Source: an uncultured Clostridia bacterium (lineage in GTDB: Bacteria > Bacillota > Clostridia > Christensenellales > Borkfalkiaceae). Taken from it: DNA of 5,104 nt. Of this stretch, positions 1 to 5,104 are shown one piece after another (the first letter of the stretch is position 1; each line of letters starts with the position of its first letter). A program made the translations under genes and the position numbers. The DNA is taken from NCBI GenBank assembly GCA_900548845.1, contig URMI01000101.1:1-5104 (forward strand). The letters run 5' to 3'. The notes beneath the pieces are model-generated. The model did no database searches. It worked only from the letters and a program-made list of their open reading frames with translations, and was not told the DNA's origin.

Positions 1-1915
1 CGGCGGGTGCGGGCTGCTGTTTGGGAGCGGCCTGCGGCCCGGGCTGAGGCTGAGGGGCGGGAGCGGGCTGAGGCGCGGGCTCTTCCTCTTTGATGGCGTT
101 CATGTACAGCTTGCCGATGACCGAGCGGTATTCGCGTTCCGCTTCCGGACGTGCGGCGTACATAGGCGTCTTTGCCTCGCCTGCGGGCACCACGGGGGTG
201 TTGAAGTAGTTGTATTCGCCGCTTGCAGCCTCCTCCACGGGAGGGGTGTTGACAAGGCTCAGATAGTTCTGATGGATCATCTGCTGTTCGCGTTCGCGGA
301 AGCGCTCCTCGTCCTCGCTGCGGATGCGCTGTTCCTGTTCGGCGAGTTCGCGCGCGTGCTGCGCTTTGAGCTGTTCCTCGCGGTCGCGGATCATCTGTTC
401 GTACTTGGCGCGCTCTTCGGCGAAGGGCTGCATCTCCATGATGCGCGCGTTCTGCTGCGCCTTTTCGTCGTCCAAGGAATCGGCATGAGCGCGCTCTTCT
501 TCGAGGCGGGCGTTTTCGGCGGCGAGGCGCTGTTCTTCCTCTTCGGCGAGGCGCTGCTCCTCTTCGAGCTGAAGGCGCTCGGCTTCCAATGCCTCTTCGC
601 GGGCACGGCGCTCCTCTTCGAGGCGCTCTTGTTCGCGGCGGGCTTCCTCTTCGGCAAGGCGCGCTTCTTCCCGGAGCCGTCTCTCTTCGCCGCGGCGGCG
701 GAGCTCGTCTTCATAGCGGAGACGGGCGATGGCTTCTGCTTCCATGCGGCGGCGCTGTTCCTCTTCGAGGCGGGCGTTCTCGCGGGCGCGCAGCTCCTCC
801 CAATAGCGGTTCTTGGCTGCCTCTTCCGCGATCATGCGGTTGCGCTGTTCTTCCTCGCTGCGGAAGAGCGCTTCGCGGGTGCGGAGCTCTTCTTCACGGG
901 CGCGCAGTTCCTCTTCGGCGCGGCGCTGCTCTTCTTCGAAGGCGGCGCGGCGGGCTTCCAATTCCTGGAAGGCGGGGTGGTCTTCGGAAAGGGGAGCGGC
1001 TTCCGCTGCTTCTGCTGTTTCCGAAGTTTCGGCGCTGCTCTCTTCGGGCTCTTCGGGAGCAGGTTCGGAGAGGGCGGGGAATGCGGCTGCCGCGGCTGCC
1101 GTCTGCATGCTCTCTTCGCTCTCCTGCACATCTTCTTCGGGGGCGTCCTGCGAATTCTCTGCGGGAGCGGGCGCGGCGGAAGCGTCTTCCGCATACGCCG
1201 CTTCTTCCGCAGTGCCGTCCGGCATGGAGCCCTCTATCTCGGCTGCGGGATAGACGGGCGCGGCCTCTTCGGGCTCTGCCTCTTCCGGGAGCCCGTCCAT
1301 GGGCTCGTCCATCCGTTCGTCCTCGTCGTAAGATTCGCCCGTCGTGGGGACACGGCTCGTCGACTGCTTCAGAACGCGCATGTCGACGGCGGAGGGGGCG
1401 GGGGAGGAGAAGTCGAAGTCCTTATCGGAGATGAGGCTGTCGATGACGGTGCGGGAGTACTCCCACTCCATGAGGTTGCGTTCGGCGACTTCCTTGCCCT
1501 GATCGGTGAGGGAGAAGTACTTGCGCCTGCCGCCGCCTGCCGTGCCGCCCCAATAGGACGTGATATAGCCTTCCTTCTCGAGCCGTTTTAAGGCGCTGTA
1601 GAGGGAGGGCTGTTTGAGCTGATACTGGTTGTGGCTCTTGCGGGCGATCTCTTCGAGGATCGCGTAGCCGTACTTGTCCCCGTCATAGAGGGAGCGGAGG
1701 ATGATGGTGTTGATGTGGCCGCGGATGAGATCGGAACTGATGGTGCCGTGGTCCTTCTCGTCCTCTTCGCCGCTTTCATCCTCGCTTTCTTCGGGGAGAC
1801 CGTCGTCTTCCGGAAGAGGGGCGGCGGAGGGCGCCTCGTCCGAGGGGGAGAGGGCGGGCTCTTCGGCGACGTCTACGATGGGTTCGTCTTCGCTATGGGT
1901 AAATTCCTGATCCAT
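1..1915 (-). CDS. PadR-family DNA-binding protein with long coiled-coil C-terminal extension (3' end outside window)
   Basis: Reading down from ATG 1915 gives 638 codons without a stop; the gene runs off the left edge. The start is set by AAGGAG (1923-1928) 7 nt upstream and a consensus promoter just before it. Residues 1-57 are acidic and probably disordered. Residues about 58-165 match the PadR winged helix: a helix with LRSLYDGDKYGYAILEEI (73-90), the recognition region PSLYSALKRLEKEGYI (103-118), and a wing with GGGRRKYFSLTDQGK (127-141). Residues about 195-312 are an acidic Ala/Glu/Pro linker. Residues about 313-548 are almost pure Glu/Arg/Ala/Leu/Gln and read as coiled coil. Then come YNYFNTPVVP (568-577), REYRSVIGKLYMNAIK (594-609) and a Pro/Gln/Ala-rich tail. 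Typical PadR proteins are about 110-180 residues, so this one is greatly extended. The PadR domain implies a dimeric transcription regulator; the role of the extension is unknown. The PadR call is firm, the function is not. Confidence 0.9.
   Translation of the reverse strand, partial: MDQEFTHSEDEPIVDVAEEPALSPSDEAPSAAPLPEDDGLPEESEDESGEEDEKDHGTISSDLIRGHINTIILRSLYDGDKYGYAILEEIARKSHNQYQLKQPSLYSALKRLEKEGYITSYWGGTAGGGRRKYFSLTDQGKEVAERNLMEWEYSRTVIDSLISDKDFDFSSPAPSAVDMRVLKQSTSRVPTTGESYDEDERMDEPMDGLPEEAEPEEAAPVYPAAEIEGSMPDGTAEEAAYAEDASAAPAPAENSQDAPEEDVQESEESMQTAAAAAAFPALSEPAPEEPEESSAETSETAEAAEAAPLSEDHPAFQELEARRAAFEEEQRRAEEELRAREEELRTREALFRSEEEQRNRMIAEEAAKNRYWEELRARENARLEEEQRRRMEAEAIARLRYEDELRRRGEERRLREEARLAEEEARREQERLEEERRAREEALEAERLQLEEEQRLAEEEEQRLAAENARLEEERAHADSLDDEKAQQNARIMEMQPFAEERAKYEQMIRDREEQLKAQHARELAEQEQRIRSEDEERFREREQQMIHQNYLSLVNTPPVEEAASGEYNYFNTPVVPAGEAKTPMYAARPEAEREYRSVIGKLYMNAIKEEEPAPQPAPAPQPQPGPQAAPKQQPAPA
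272..979 (-). repeat. Low-complexity codon repeats encoding the coiled-coil segment
   Basis: This part of the PadR-like gene is built from degenerate repeats of Glu, Arg, Ala, Leu and Gln codons (GAA/GAG, CGC, GCC, CTC, CAG). The block RLEEE(Q/R)RR recurs in variants near residues 382, 431 and 470, with QLEEEQRLAEEEEQRL at 449-464. The spacing of Leu/Ala among charged residues fits a long alpha-helical coiled coil. The codon set avoids stops in the opposite strand, which is why a long but spurious open frame exists there. The repeats are imperfect, so they look like protein-level low complexity rather than a recent tandem duplication. Confidence 0.75.
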
Positions 1916-1926
1916 AGGGAGTCTCC

Positions 1927-1960
1927 TTATACGATATGACACTATTATACAGGATACGAC
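1927..1960. repeat. Imperfect direct repeat over the -10 element and transcription start (possible operator)
   Basis: On the plus strand, TTATACGATATGAC (1927-1940) is followed by TTATACAGGATACGAC (1945-1960). The two copies share TTATAC and GATAYGAC, with two extra bases in the second. One copy covers the predicted start site and touches the ribosome binding site; the other covers the -10 box. Binding here would block transcription, so this is a candidate autoregulatory site. That reading is inferred from position only. Confidence 0.4.
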
Positions 1961-1972
1961 AAGATTTGTCAA
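1944..1972 (-). promoter_or_regulatory. Perfect sigma-A promoter of the PadR-like gene
   Basis: On the minus strand, TTGACA (1972-1967) and TATAAT (1949-1944) are separated by exactly 17 nt, matching the housekeeping consensus at all 12 positions. Transcription should start near 1937, giving a leader of only about 20 nt that holds the AAGGAG ribosome binding site. A promoter this strong would usually need repression, which fits the repeats overlapping it. Confidence 0.9.
1958..1970. promoter_or_regulatory. Inverted repeat overlapping the -35 box
   Basis: GACAA-GAT-TTGTC is a 5-bp inverted repeat with a 3-nt centre, lying across the spacer and the -35 hexamer of the PadR-like gene's promoter. 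It could be a repressor half-site pair. It is short, and part of it is the consensus -35 itself, so chance is a real alternative. Confidence 0.3.
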
Positions 1973-2001
1973 GAGTGTAGAGTACTATGCCTGACGTAAT
2001 T

Positions 2002-2016
2002 GCAAAAAAATTTTGC
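2002..2016. repeat. A/T-tract inverted repeat upstream of the promoter
   Basis: GCAAAA-AAA-TTTTGC has perfect 6-bp arms. It lies about 65-80 bp upstream of the predicted start of the PadR-like gene. This is farther than a normal UP element, so a bent-DNA or protein-binding site is possible but unproven. Confidence 0.3.
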
Positions 2017-2069
2017 TATTTTGTGCGTGCAAACGCCTTCGACCACAGGATACGGGGGTAGGAGAATGC

Positions 2070-2082
2070 TATGTCAGACATA
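2070..2082. promoter_or_regulatory. Perfect palindrome, candidate operator
   Basis: TATGTC-A-GACATA is a perfect 6-bp-arm palindrome with a single central base, placed between the importer terminator and the PadR-like gene's promoter. Known PadR operators often contain ATGT and ACAT half-sites, usually with a wider spacing than the 3 nt seen here. It lies well upstream of the predicted start (about -133 to -145). It may be a regulator site, but no second copy was found in this window. Confidence 0.35.
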
Positions 2083-2101
2083 ACTTGTCCTGCTTCCGAC
2101 G

Positions 2102-2131
2102 AAAAAAAGGCGGCGGGAACATTCCCGCCGC
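2102..2131 (-). terminator. Intrinsic terminator of the ABC importer operon
   Basis: On the minus strand, GCGGCGGGAA and TTCCCGCCGC form a 10-bp perfect inverted repeat (2131-2122 and 2119-2110) around a 2-base centre, so the real loop takes a few of the inner A-U pairs. It is followed by CC and seven T residues (2108-2102). It begins 9 nt after the permease stop codon, ending the importer transcript before the PadR-like gene's promoter. Confidence 0.93.
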
Positions 2132-2140
2132 AAAGCGCGC

Positions 2141-2941
2141 TCATGTGCGGACGAGCTTTTTTTCGAGAAGAGCCACGAGGAAGTACATGAGCGCCGCGAG
2201 AAAGCAGAGGATGACGGTCGCCGCCATCACGAGGTCGAGCTTGAACACCTGCCCGCCGTACACGATGAGGTATCCGAGCCCCGCCCGCGAGACGATGTAT
2301 TCGCCCATGATGGAGCCGATCCAGCTCATGCCGACCGCGACTTTGAGCATGGAGACGAAGGCGGGAAGGGAGGACGGCAGGACGAGTTTTACAAGGATAT
2401 GCGCCTTGTTTGCGCCCATCGATTTAAGGAGCAGCACTTTGCCCTCGTCTGCCGAGAGGAAGGCGGAGAGCATGTGCAGGATGACGAGGATGACAGTGAC
2501 GAGGATGGTCATGAAGACGATGGCGCGGCTCCCCGTGCCGCACCAGATGATGATGAGCGGCCCCAAAGCGATCTTGGGGAGCGCGTTGAGGACGACGATG
2601 TAGGGTTCTAAGATGCGGCGGAGGGTCTCGCTCCACCAAAGGAGCAGGGCGATGACGCCGCCTAAAAGGATGGCGGCAACAAAGCCGATGAGCGTCTCCG
2701 AAAGGGTGATGCCGATGTGATAGAAGAGGGTGCCCTCTTGGTAGAGGGAGGCGATCGTCTTGGCGATGCGGGAGGGGGAGCTGACGAGGAAGGGGTCTGC
2801 CCAGTTCAGGGCGGTGACGAGTTCCCACAGCCCCAAGAGAAGGAGCAGCAGCCCCAGCCGCACGGCGTTGACGATGCCCGTCTTTTTTCTGCTCTTTTGT
2901 AGGAAAGCGCGGTGTTCTTTGGAGAGATTGTCGTGTTTCAT
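2141..2941 (-). CDS. ABC importer permease, NitT/TauT (SsuC/TauC/ThiX-like) family
   Basis: A 266-residue inner-membrane subunit that forms the translocation path of the importer. After a basic N-terminus, hydrophobic segments occur at about 24-45, 80-103, 123-136, 140-163, 195-214 and 237-258, matching the six-helix BPD_transp_1 fold. The family signatures are visible: LPKIALGPLIIIWCGTG (121-137) and the EAA coupling loop KSMGANKAHILVKLVLPSSL (173-192), which contacts the ATPase. The start is ATG 2941, which overlaps the ATPase stop as ATGA and has AAGGA about 9 nt upstream. The same frame stays open further upstream, but there it runs out of frame through the ATPase gene and encodes no permease-like sequence. 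Length is normal for the family. The substrate is not deducible. Confidence 0.93.
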   Translation of the reverse strand: MKHDNLSKEHRAFLQKSRKKTGIVNAVRLGLLLLLLGLWELVTALNWADPFLVSSPSRIAKTIASLYQEGTLFYHIGITLSETLIGFVAAILLGGVIALLLWWSETLRRILEPYIVVLNALPKIALGPLIIIWCGTGSRAIVFMTILVTVILVILHMLSAFLSADEGKVLLLKSMGANKAHILVKLVLPSSLPAFVSMLKVAVGMSWIGSIMGEYIVSRAGLGYLIVYGGQVFKLDLVMAATVILCFLAALMYFLVALLEKKLVRT

Positions 2942-3669
2942 GGGTCGAGTTCCTTCCAGAGCGTTTCGAACCAGCCCGAAAAGCGGGGCTCTTCCCGCCG
3001 TTTCAGGGGATCGGGGGAGAGGAAGTCCGTCTCGTGCGAGGCGAGAAGGCGGGCGGGGCGTGCGGTGAGCACGAAGATGCGGTCGGCGAGGGAGACGGCT
3101 TCCGAAATATCGTGCGTGATGAGGAGCGCCGCTTTTTGTTCGCTTCTGAGGATGCGCGAAACGTCCGAGGCGACTTTGAGGCGGGTCTGATAGTCGAGCG
3201 CGGAGAAGGGCTCGTCGAGGAGCAGGATGTCGGGCTCCATGACGAGCGTTCTGATGAGCGCGGCGCGCTGGCGCATCCCGCCCGAGAGCTCGGAAGGATA
3301 GCGCTTCAAAAAGCCCGAAAGCCCGTACTTTTCGGCAAGTTCCAGCGCGCGGGCGCGGCGGGCGGGGGTGTTCTTTTTCTGCACTTCGAGGGGAAGGTAC
3401 AGATTTTTCTCGATGGTGCGCCACGGGAAGAGTTCGTCGCGCTGGAGCATGTAGCCGATGCTCCCCTTCCGCGTCACCTTGCCCGCGGAGGGCTTCAAAA
3501 TGCCCGCCGCGAGCGAAAGGACGGTGCTCTTGCCGCAGCCCGAAGGGCCGATCATGGCGGCAAATTCCCCCTCGCCGAGGGAGAAGGTGAGCCCGTTTAA
3601 GGCGGTGACTTCCCCCTGCCGCGTGTGATAGGTGAGTCTTACGTTGTCAAAGGCGAGTATTTCTTTCAT
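2938..3669 (-). CDS. ABC importer ATPase, NitT/TauT (SsuB/TauB-like) family
   Basis: A 243-residue cytoplasmic nucleotide-binding subunit that hydrolyses ATP to drive import through the neighbouring permease. All motifs are intact: Walker A GPSGCGKST (41-49), Q-loop with Gln76 in LQRDELFPW, signature LSGGMRQR (128-135), Walker B ILLLDEP (148-154) with catalytic Glu153, D-loop SALD (156-159), and switch His186 in LLITHD. The FPW after the Q-loop and the LTARPARL segment (201-208) are typical of sulfonate/taurine/nitrate importers. The gene sits 30 nt after the binding-protein gene and overlaps the permease start by four bases, so the two are probably translationally coupled. No strong ribosome binding site precedes ATG 3669 (only GGGGCGG within a small hairpin), so its translation may depend on its upstream neighbour. 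Confidence 0.95.
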   Translation of the reverse strand: MKEILAFDNVRLTYHTRQGEVTALNGLTFSLGEGEFAAMIGPSGCGKSTVLSLAAGILKPSAGKVTRKGSIGYMLQRDELFPWRTIEKNLYLPLEVQKKNTPARRARALELAEKYGLSGFLKRYPSELSGGMRQRAALIRTLVMEPDILLLDEPFSALDYQTRLKVASDVSRILRSEQKAALLITHDISEAVSLADRIFVLTARPARLLASHETDFLSPDPLKRREEPRFSGWFETLWKELDP

Positions 3670-3677
3670 GGTCGTGC

Positions 3678-3691
3678 CGCCCCGAGGGGCG
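3678..3691 (-). other. Small GC hairpin between binding-protein and ATPase genes
   Basis: CGCCC-CGAG-GGGCG (plus-strand reading) is a 5-bp stem with a four-base loop in the 30-nt gap before the ATPase ATG. No T-run follows on the minus strand, so it is not an intrinsic terminator. It could protect the upstream mRNA end or hide the weak GGGGCGG ribosome binding site, setting a higher level of binding protein than ATPase. That role is inferred from position. Confidence 0.4.
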
Positions 3692-3699
3692 CTTTGGCG

Positions 3700-4707
3700 T
3701 CATTGGAGCGCGGCGGCGACGCGCTGAGCAAGGGAGTTGTCGACGAGCGCCTGATAGTCCGCGCGTTCGGGAAGTTCGCCCGCGCTCTCGATGATGTCCT
3801 GCAAACGGTTGAAACTCTCTTCGGAGAGCGTCATGTCGGGCTGCCAGGCGGAGATCTTTCGATAGCTTTCGACGCTGACGGCGAGCGACTCCTGCGAGGT
3901 GGAGGGGAAGTGGGGGAGAAGGTACTCGGCGACGGTCATCGCGGGCTCATTTTCCGCGAAGCCGATGGCGCGCATGATGGCGCGGAGGAAGCCTTCGGCG
4001 GCCTCCGTGTTGTCGTCGAGCCACGAGCGCTTGGCGATATAGGCGGTGTAGGGGACTTCGCCCGACGCTTCGCCCACGGCGGCGACGACATAGCCCTTGC
4101 CTGCCGCTTCGTATTCGGATGCCGTCGGTTCGAACATCGTGCAGTAGTCTGCAACACCCGATTCGAAGGCGCCCGTCATCAGGTTGAAGGCGACGTCGTA
4201 GTTGAGCGTCACCCGATCTTGGATGCCGTGCTCTTTTAAGATATATTCAAAGGTCATGGCGGGAACGCCGCCCTTTCTGCCCGCGAGCACTTCTTTCCCC
4301 GCGAGGTCTTCCCATCGGAAGTCGGGCTCGTCGGTGCGGGAGACGAGGAAGGAGCCGTCGCGGCGGGTGAGCTGGCCGAAGACGGTGGGGACGTCCGTGG
4401 TGCCGCCGAGGAGCACATAGATGGCTGCTTCGGGGCCGCAGAAGCCGATGTCGGCATCGCCCGAGAGGACGGCTGCCATCACCTTGTCGGCGCCGCCGCC
4501 GTTCGTGAGTTCGATCCTGATGTTCTCCTCTTCAAAATAGCCGAGGGAGTCGGCGAGATACATGGGCGCATAGAACACCGAGTGGGTGACTTCGTTGACG
4601 CGGATGCGCGTGACATCGTCCTCCTGTTCTTCGGTGCAGGCGGAAAGGGGGAGGAGCGCGAAGAGCGCCGCTAAGGGAAGCAAGATGAGACGGGAAAGTT
4701 TTGACAT
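3700..4707 (-). CDS. ABC importer substrate-binding lipoprotein, NitT/TauT (NMT1/THI5-like) family
   Basis: A 335-residue extracytoplasmic binding protein. The N-terminus is a lipoprotein signal: basic MSKLSR, a hydrophobic core, then the lipobox LSAC with lipidated Cys24. The mature part fits the periplasmic-binding-protein-like fold of the sulfonate/nitrate/thiamine-precursor group: the FYAPMYLADSLGYFEEENI segment (45-63), GGGADKVMAAVLSGDADIGF (70-89), GPEAAIYV (91-98) and a second lobe with WEDLAGKEVLAGRKGG (132-147). The start ATG 4707 has GGAGG 5 nt upstream. It is the first gene of the importer operon. The ligand cannot be read from the sequence: candidates include pyrimidine thiamine precursors, sulfonates or taurine, or a riboflavin-type ligand. 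I saw no thiamine riboswitch motif in the leader, which removes one argument for thiamine but does not exclude it. Confidence 0.9.
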   Translation of the reverse strand: MSKLSRLILLPLAALFALLPLSACTEEQEDDVTRIRVNEVTHSVFYAPMYLADSLGYFEEENIRIELTNGGGADKVMAAVLSGDADIGFCGPEAAIYVLLGGTTDVPTVFGQLTRRDGSFLVSRTDEPDFRWEDLAGKEVLAGRKGGVPAMTFEYILKEHGIQDRVTLNYDVAFNLMTGAFESGVADYCTMFEPTASEYEAAGKGYVVAAVGEASGEVPYTAYIAKRSWLDDNTEAAEGFLRAIMRAIGFAENEPAMTVAEYLLPHFPSTSQESLAVSVESYRKISAWQPDMTLSEESFNRLQDIIESAGELPERADYQALVDNSLAQRVAAALQ

Positions 4708-4723
4708 GGGGACCTCCGTGGAA

Positions 4724-4761
4724 GAAGATGCGGCTCACCGCAAGGGCGGGGGCGCATCTTC
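4724..4761 (-). promoter_or_regulatory. Hairpin in the 5' leader of the importer operon
   Basis: GAAGATGCG (4724-4732) and CGCATCTTC (4753-4761) form a perfect 9-bp inverted repeat around a 20-nt loop, lying 6 nt before the GGAGG of the binding-protein gene. The loop can form a nested CCGC/GCGG stem (4738-4741 with 4746-4749), and an alternative GCGG-CTCA-CCGC stem (4730-4741) would compete with the main one. No T-run follows. It matches no riboswitch class I recognise; it could be a regulatory leader, an mRNA stabiliser or a DNA operator. Confidence 0.5.
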
Positions 4762-4774
4762 GGAATTTGGCAAT

Positions 4775-4809
4775 AATATATCGTATGCGAGGGGCGCTTT
4801 CATTGACAA
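4775..4809 (-). promoter_or_regulatory. Probable promoter of the ABC importer operon
   Basis: Two overlapping minus-strand options exist. TTGTCA (4809-4804) with TACGAT (4785-4780) has an 18-nt spacer; ATGAAA (4803-4798) with TATATT (4780-4775) has a 17-nt spacer. Each matches consensus at 9 of 12 positions. Either would start transcription near 4768-4773 and place the 4724-4761 hairpin in the leader. The -35 region coincides with that of the divergent valS promoter. Confidence 0.5.
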
Positions 4810-4831
4810 CGGCGGAAAAAGCGTGTATAAT
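4803..4831 (+). promoter_or_regulatory. Perfect sigma-A promoter of valS
   Basis: TTGACA (4803-4808), a 17-nt spacer and TATAAT (4826-4831) match the housekeeping consensus fully. Transcription should begin near 4838, leaving a leader of about 28 nt before the ATG. That is far too short to hold a T-box, the tRNA-sensing leader common on aminoacyl-tRNA synthetase genes of Bacillota. Confidence 0.92.
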
Positions 4832-4865
4832 GAAATGCTGTATTACGCTTTTTTAGGTGATAAAG

Positions 4866-5104
4866 ATGAAAGAGATGCAAACGACGTACGATCCCAAACA
4901 ATTTGAGGATCGCATCTACGCGGATTGGCAGGAAAACGGCTGCTTCCGCGCCGAGATAGACGAAGGGAAAGTTCCCTTCTCGCTGATGATGCCGCCCCCC
5001 AACGTCACGGGGCAGCTGCACATGGGCCACGCCATGGATGAGACCATGCAGGACGTCATCACGCGCTTCAAGCGCATGCAGGGGTATTCCGTCCTCTGGC
5101 TCCC
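4866..5104 (+). CDS. valS: Valyl-tRNA synthetase, N-terminal fragment (3' end outside window)
   Basis: The first 79 codons of a class I aminoacyl-tRNA synthetase that charges tRNA-Val with valine in the cytoplasm. After MKEMQTTYDPKQFEDRIYAD comes the diagnostic MPPPNVTGQLHMGHAMD (42-58), containing the HIGH-type ATP-binding motif as HMGH (52-55). PPPNVTG followed by LHMGHA is characteristic of ValS rather than IleS or LeuS. The start at 4866 is chosen because AGGTGA lies 5 nt upstream; an in-frame ATG at 4875 has a weaker site. The gene is divergent from the importer operon and continues past the right edge. The editing and KMSKS regions are not in the window. Confidence 0.96.
   Translation, partial: MKEMQTTYDPKQFEDRIYADWQENGCFRAEIDEGKVPFSLMMPPPNVTGQLHMGHAMDETMQDVITRFKRMQGYSVLWL

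Noticed and set aside
272..1591. A 439-codon plus-strand open frame rich in Ala, Leu and Phe, opposite the PadR-like gene
   Set aside because: It is the mirror of Glu/Arg/Ala codon repeats in the coiled-coil gene, whose codons rarely give stops on the other strand. The minus-strand reading has a PadR domain, a consensus promoter and a ribosome binding site; the plus-strand one has none of these.
2061..2084. Tiny open frame at ATG 2066 after GGAG
   Set aside because: It encodes only five residues before a stop and overlaps the palindrome; there is no sign of a leader peptide.
2013..2603. Plus-strand open frame across the terminator and permease
   Set aside because: It runs through the terminator stem and then antisense to the permease, with a Met/Arg/Thr-rich composition and no recognisable domain.
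2942..3424. An upstream in-frame extension of the permease to 3424
   Set aside because: The extension reads the ATPase gene in the wrong frame and gives a Pro/Arg/His-rich sequence with no family similarity. ATG 2941, with its ATGA overlap and AAGGA site, is the real start.
3625..4239. Plus-strand 204-codon open frame over the binding-protein gene
   Set aside because: It is antisense to a clear lipoprotein binding protein; its Gly/Asp/Val/Arg-rich composition is what GC-rich shadow frames produce.
4708..4773. Thiamine pyrophosphate or other known riboswitch before the importer
   Set aside because: The leader is about 60 nt and I found no CUGAGA-type thiamine core or other known aptamer core; only the hairpin is supported.
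4800..5030. Minus-strand 76-codon frame opposite valS
   Set aside because: It overlaps the conserved MPPPNVTG...HMGH segment of valS on the other strand and crosses the valS promoter.

Overview
The window is GC-rich (around 60% by eye) and compactly coded. It looks like chromosomal DNA from a Gram-positive, probably clostridial (Bacillota), bacterium. This rests on strong AGGAG-type ribosome binding sites, two perfect-consensus sigma-A promoters (TTGACA-N17-TATAAT), a lipobox lipoprotein as transporter binding protein, and a PadR-type regulator. The assignment is an inference; no marker in the window fixes the genus.

Layout, left to right. (1) Positions 1-1915, minus strand: the 5' part of a long gene (638 codons in the window, 3' end missing). 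It encodes a PadR-family winged-helix domain joined to an acidic linker, about 235 residues of charged coiled coil, and a Pro/Gln-rich tail. (2) Positions 1916-2140: an intergenic region with that gene's perfect promoter, several inverted and direct repeats that could be operators, and a strong intrinsic terminator for the next operon. (3) Positions 2141-4707, minus strand: a three-gene ABC importer operon transcribed as lipoprotein binding protein, then ATPase, then permease. It belongs to the NitT/TauT (nitrate/sulfonate/taurine/thiamine-precursor-like) group. The ATPase and permease genes overlap by ATGA. (4) Positions 4708-4865: a divergent intergenic region with overlapping promoters and a hairpin in the transporter leader. 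(5) Positions 4866-5104, plus strand: the start of valS, valyl-tRNA synthetase.

How the genes work together: the binding protein, ATPase and permease together make a complete importer whose substrate the sequence does not reveal. The PadR-like protein has its own promoter behind the importer terminator, so it is probably an independent unit; the repeats over its promoter suggest it may regulate itself. valS is an unrelated housekeeping gene sharing only the divergent promoter region.

The most unusual item is the PadR coiled-coil protein. I see no mobile element, CRISPR array, tRNA or rRNA, and no clear evidence of a wholly new multi-gene system.
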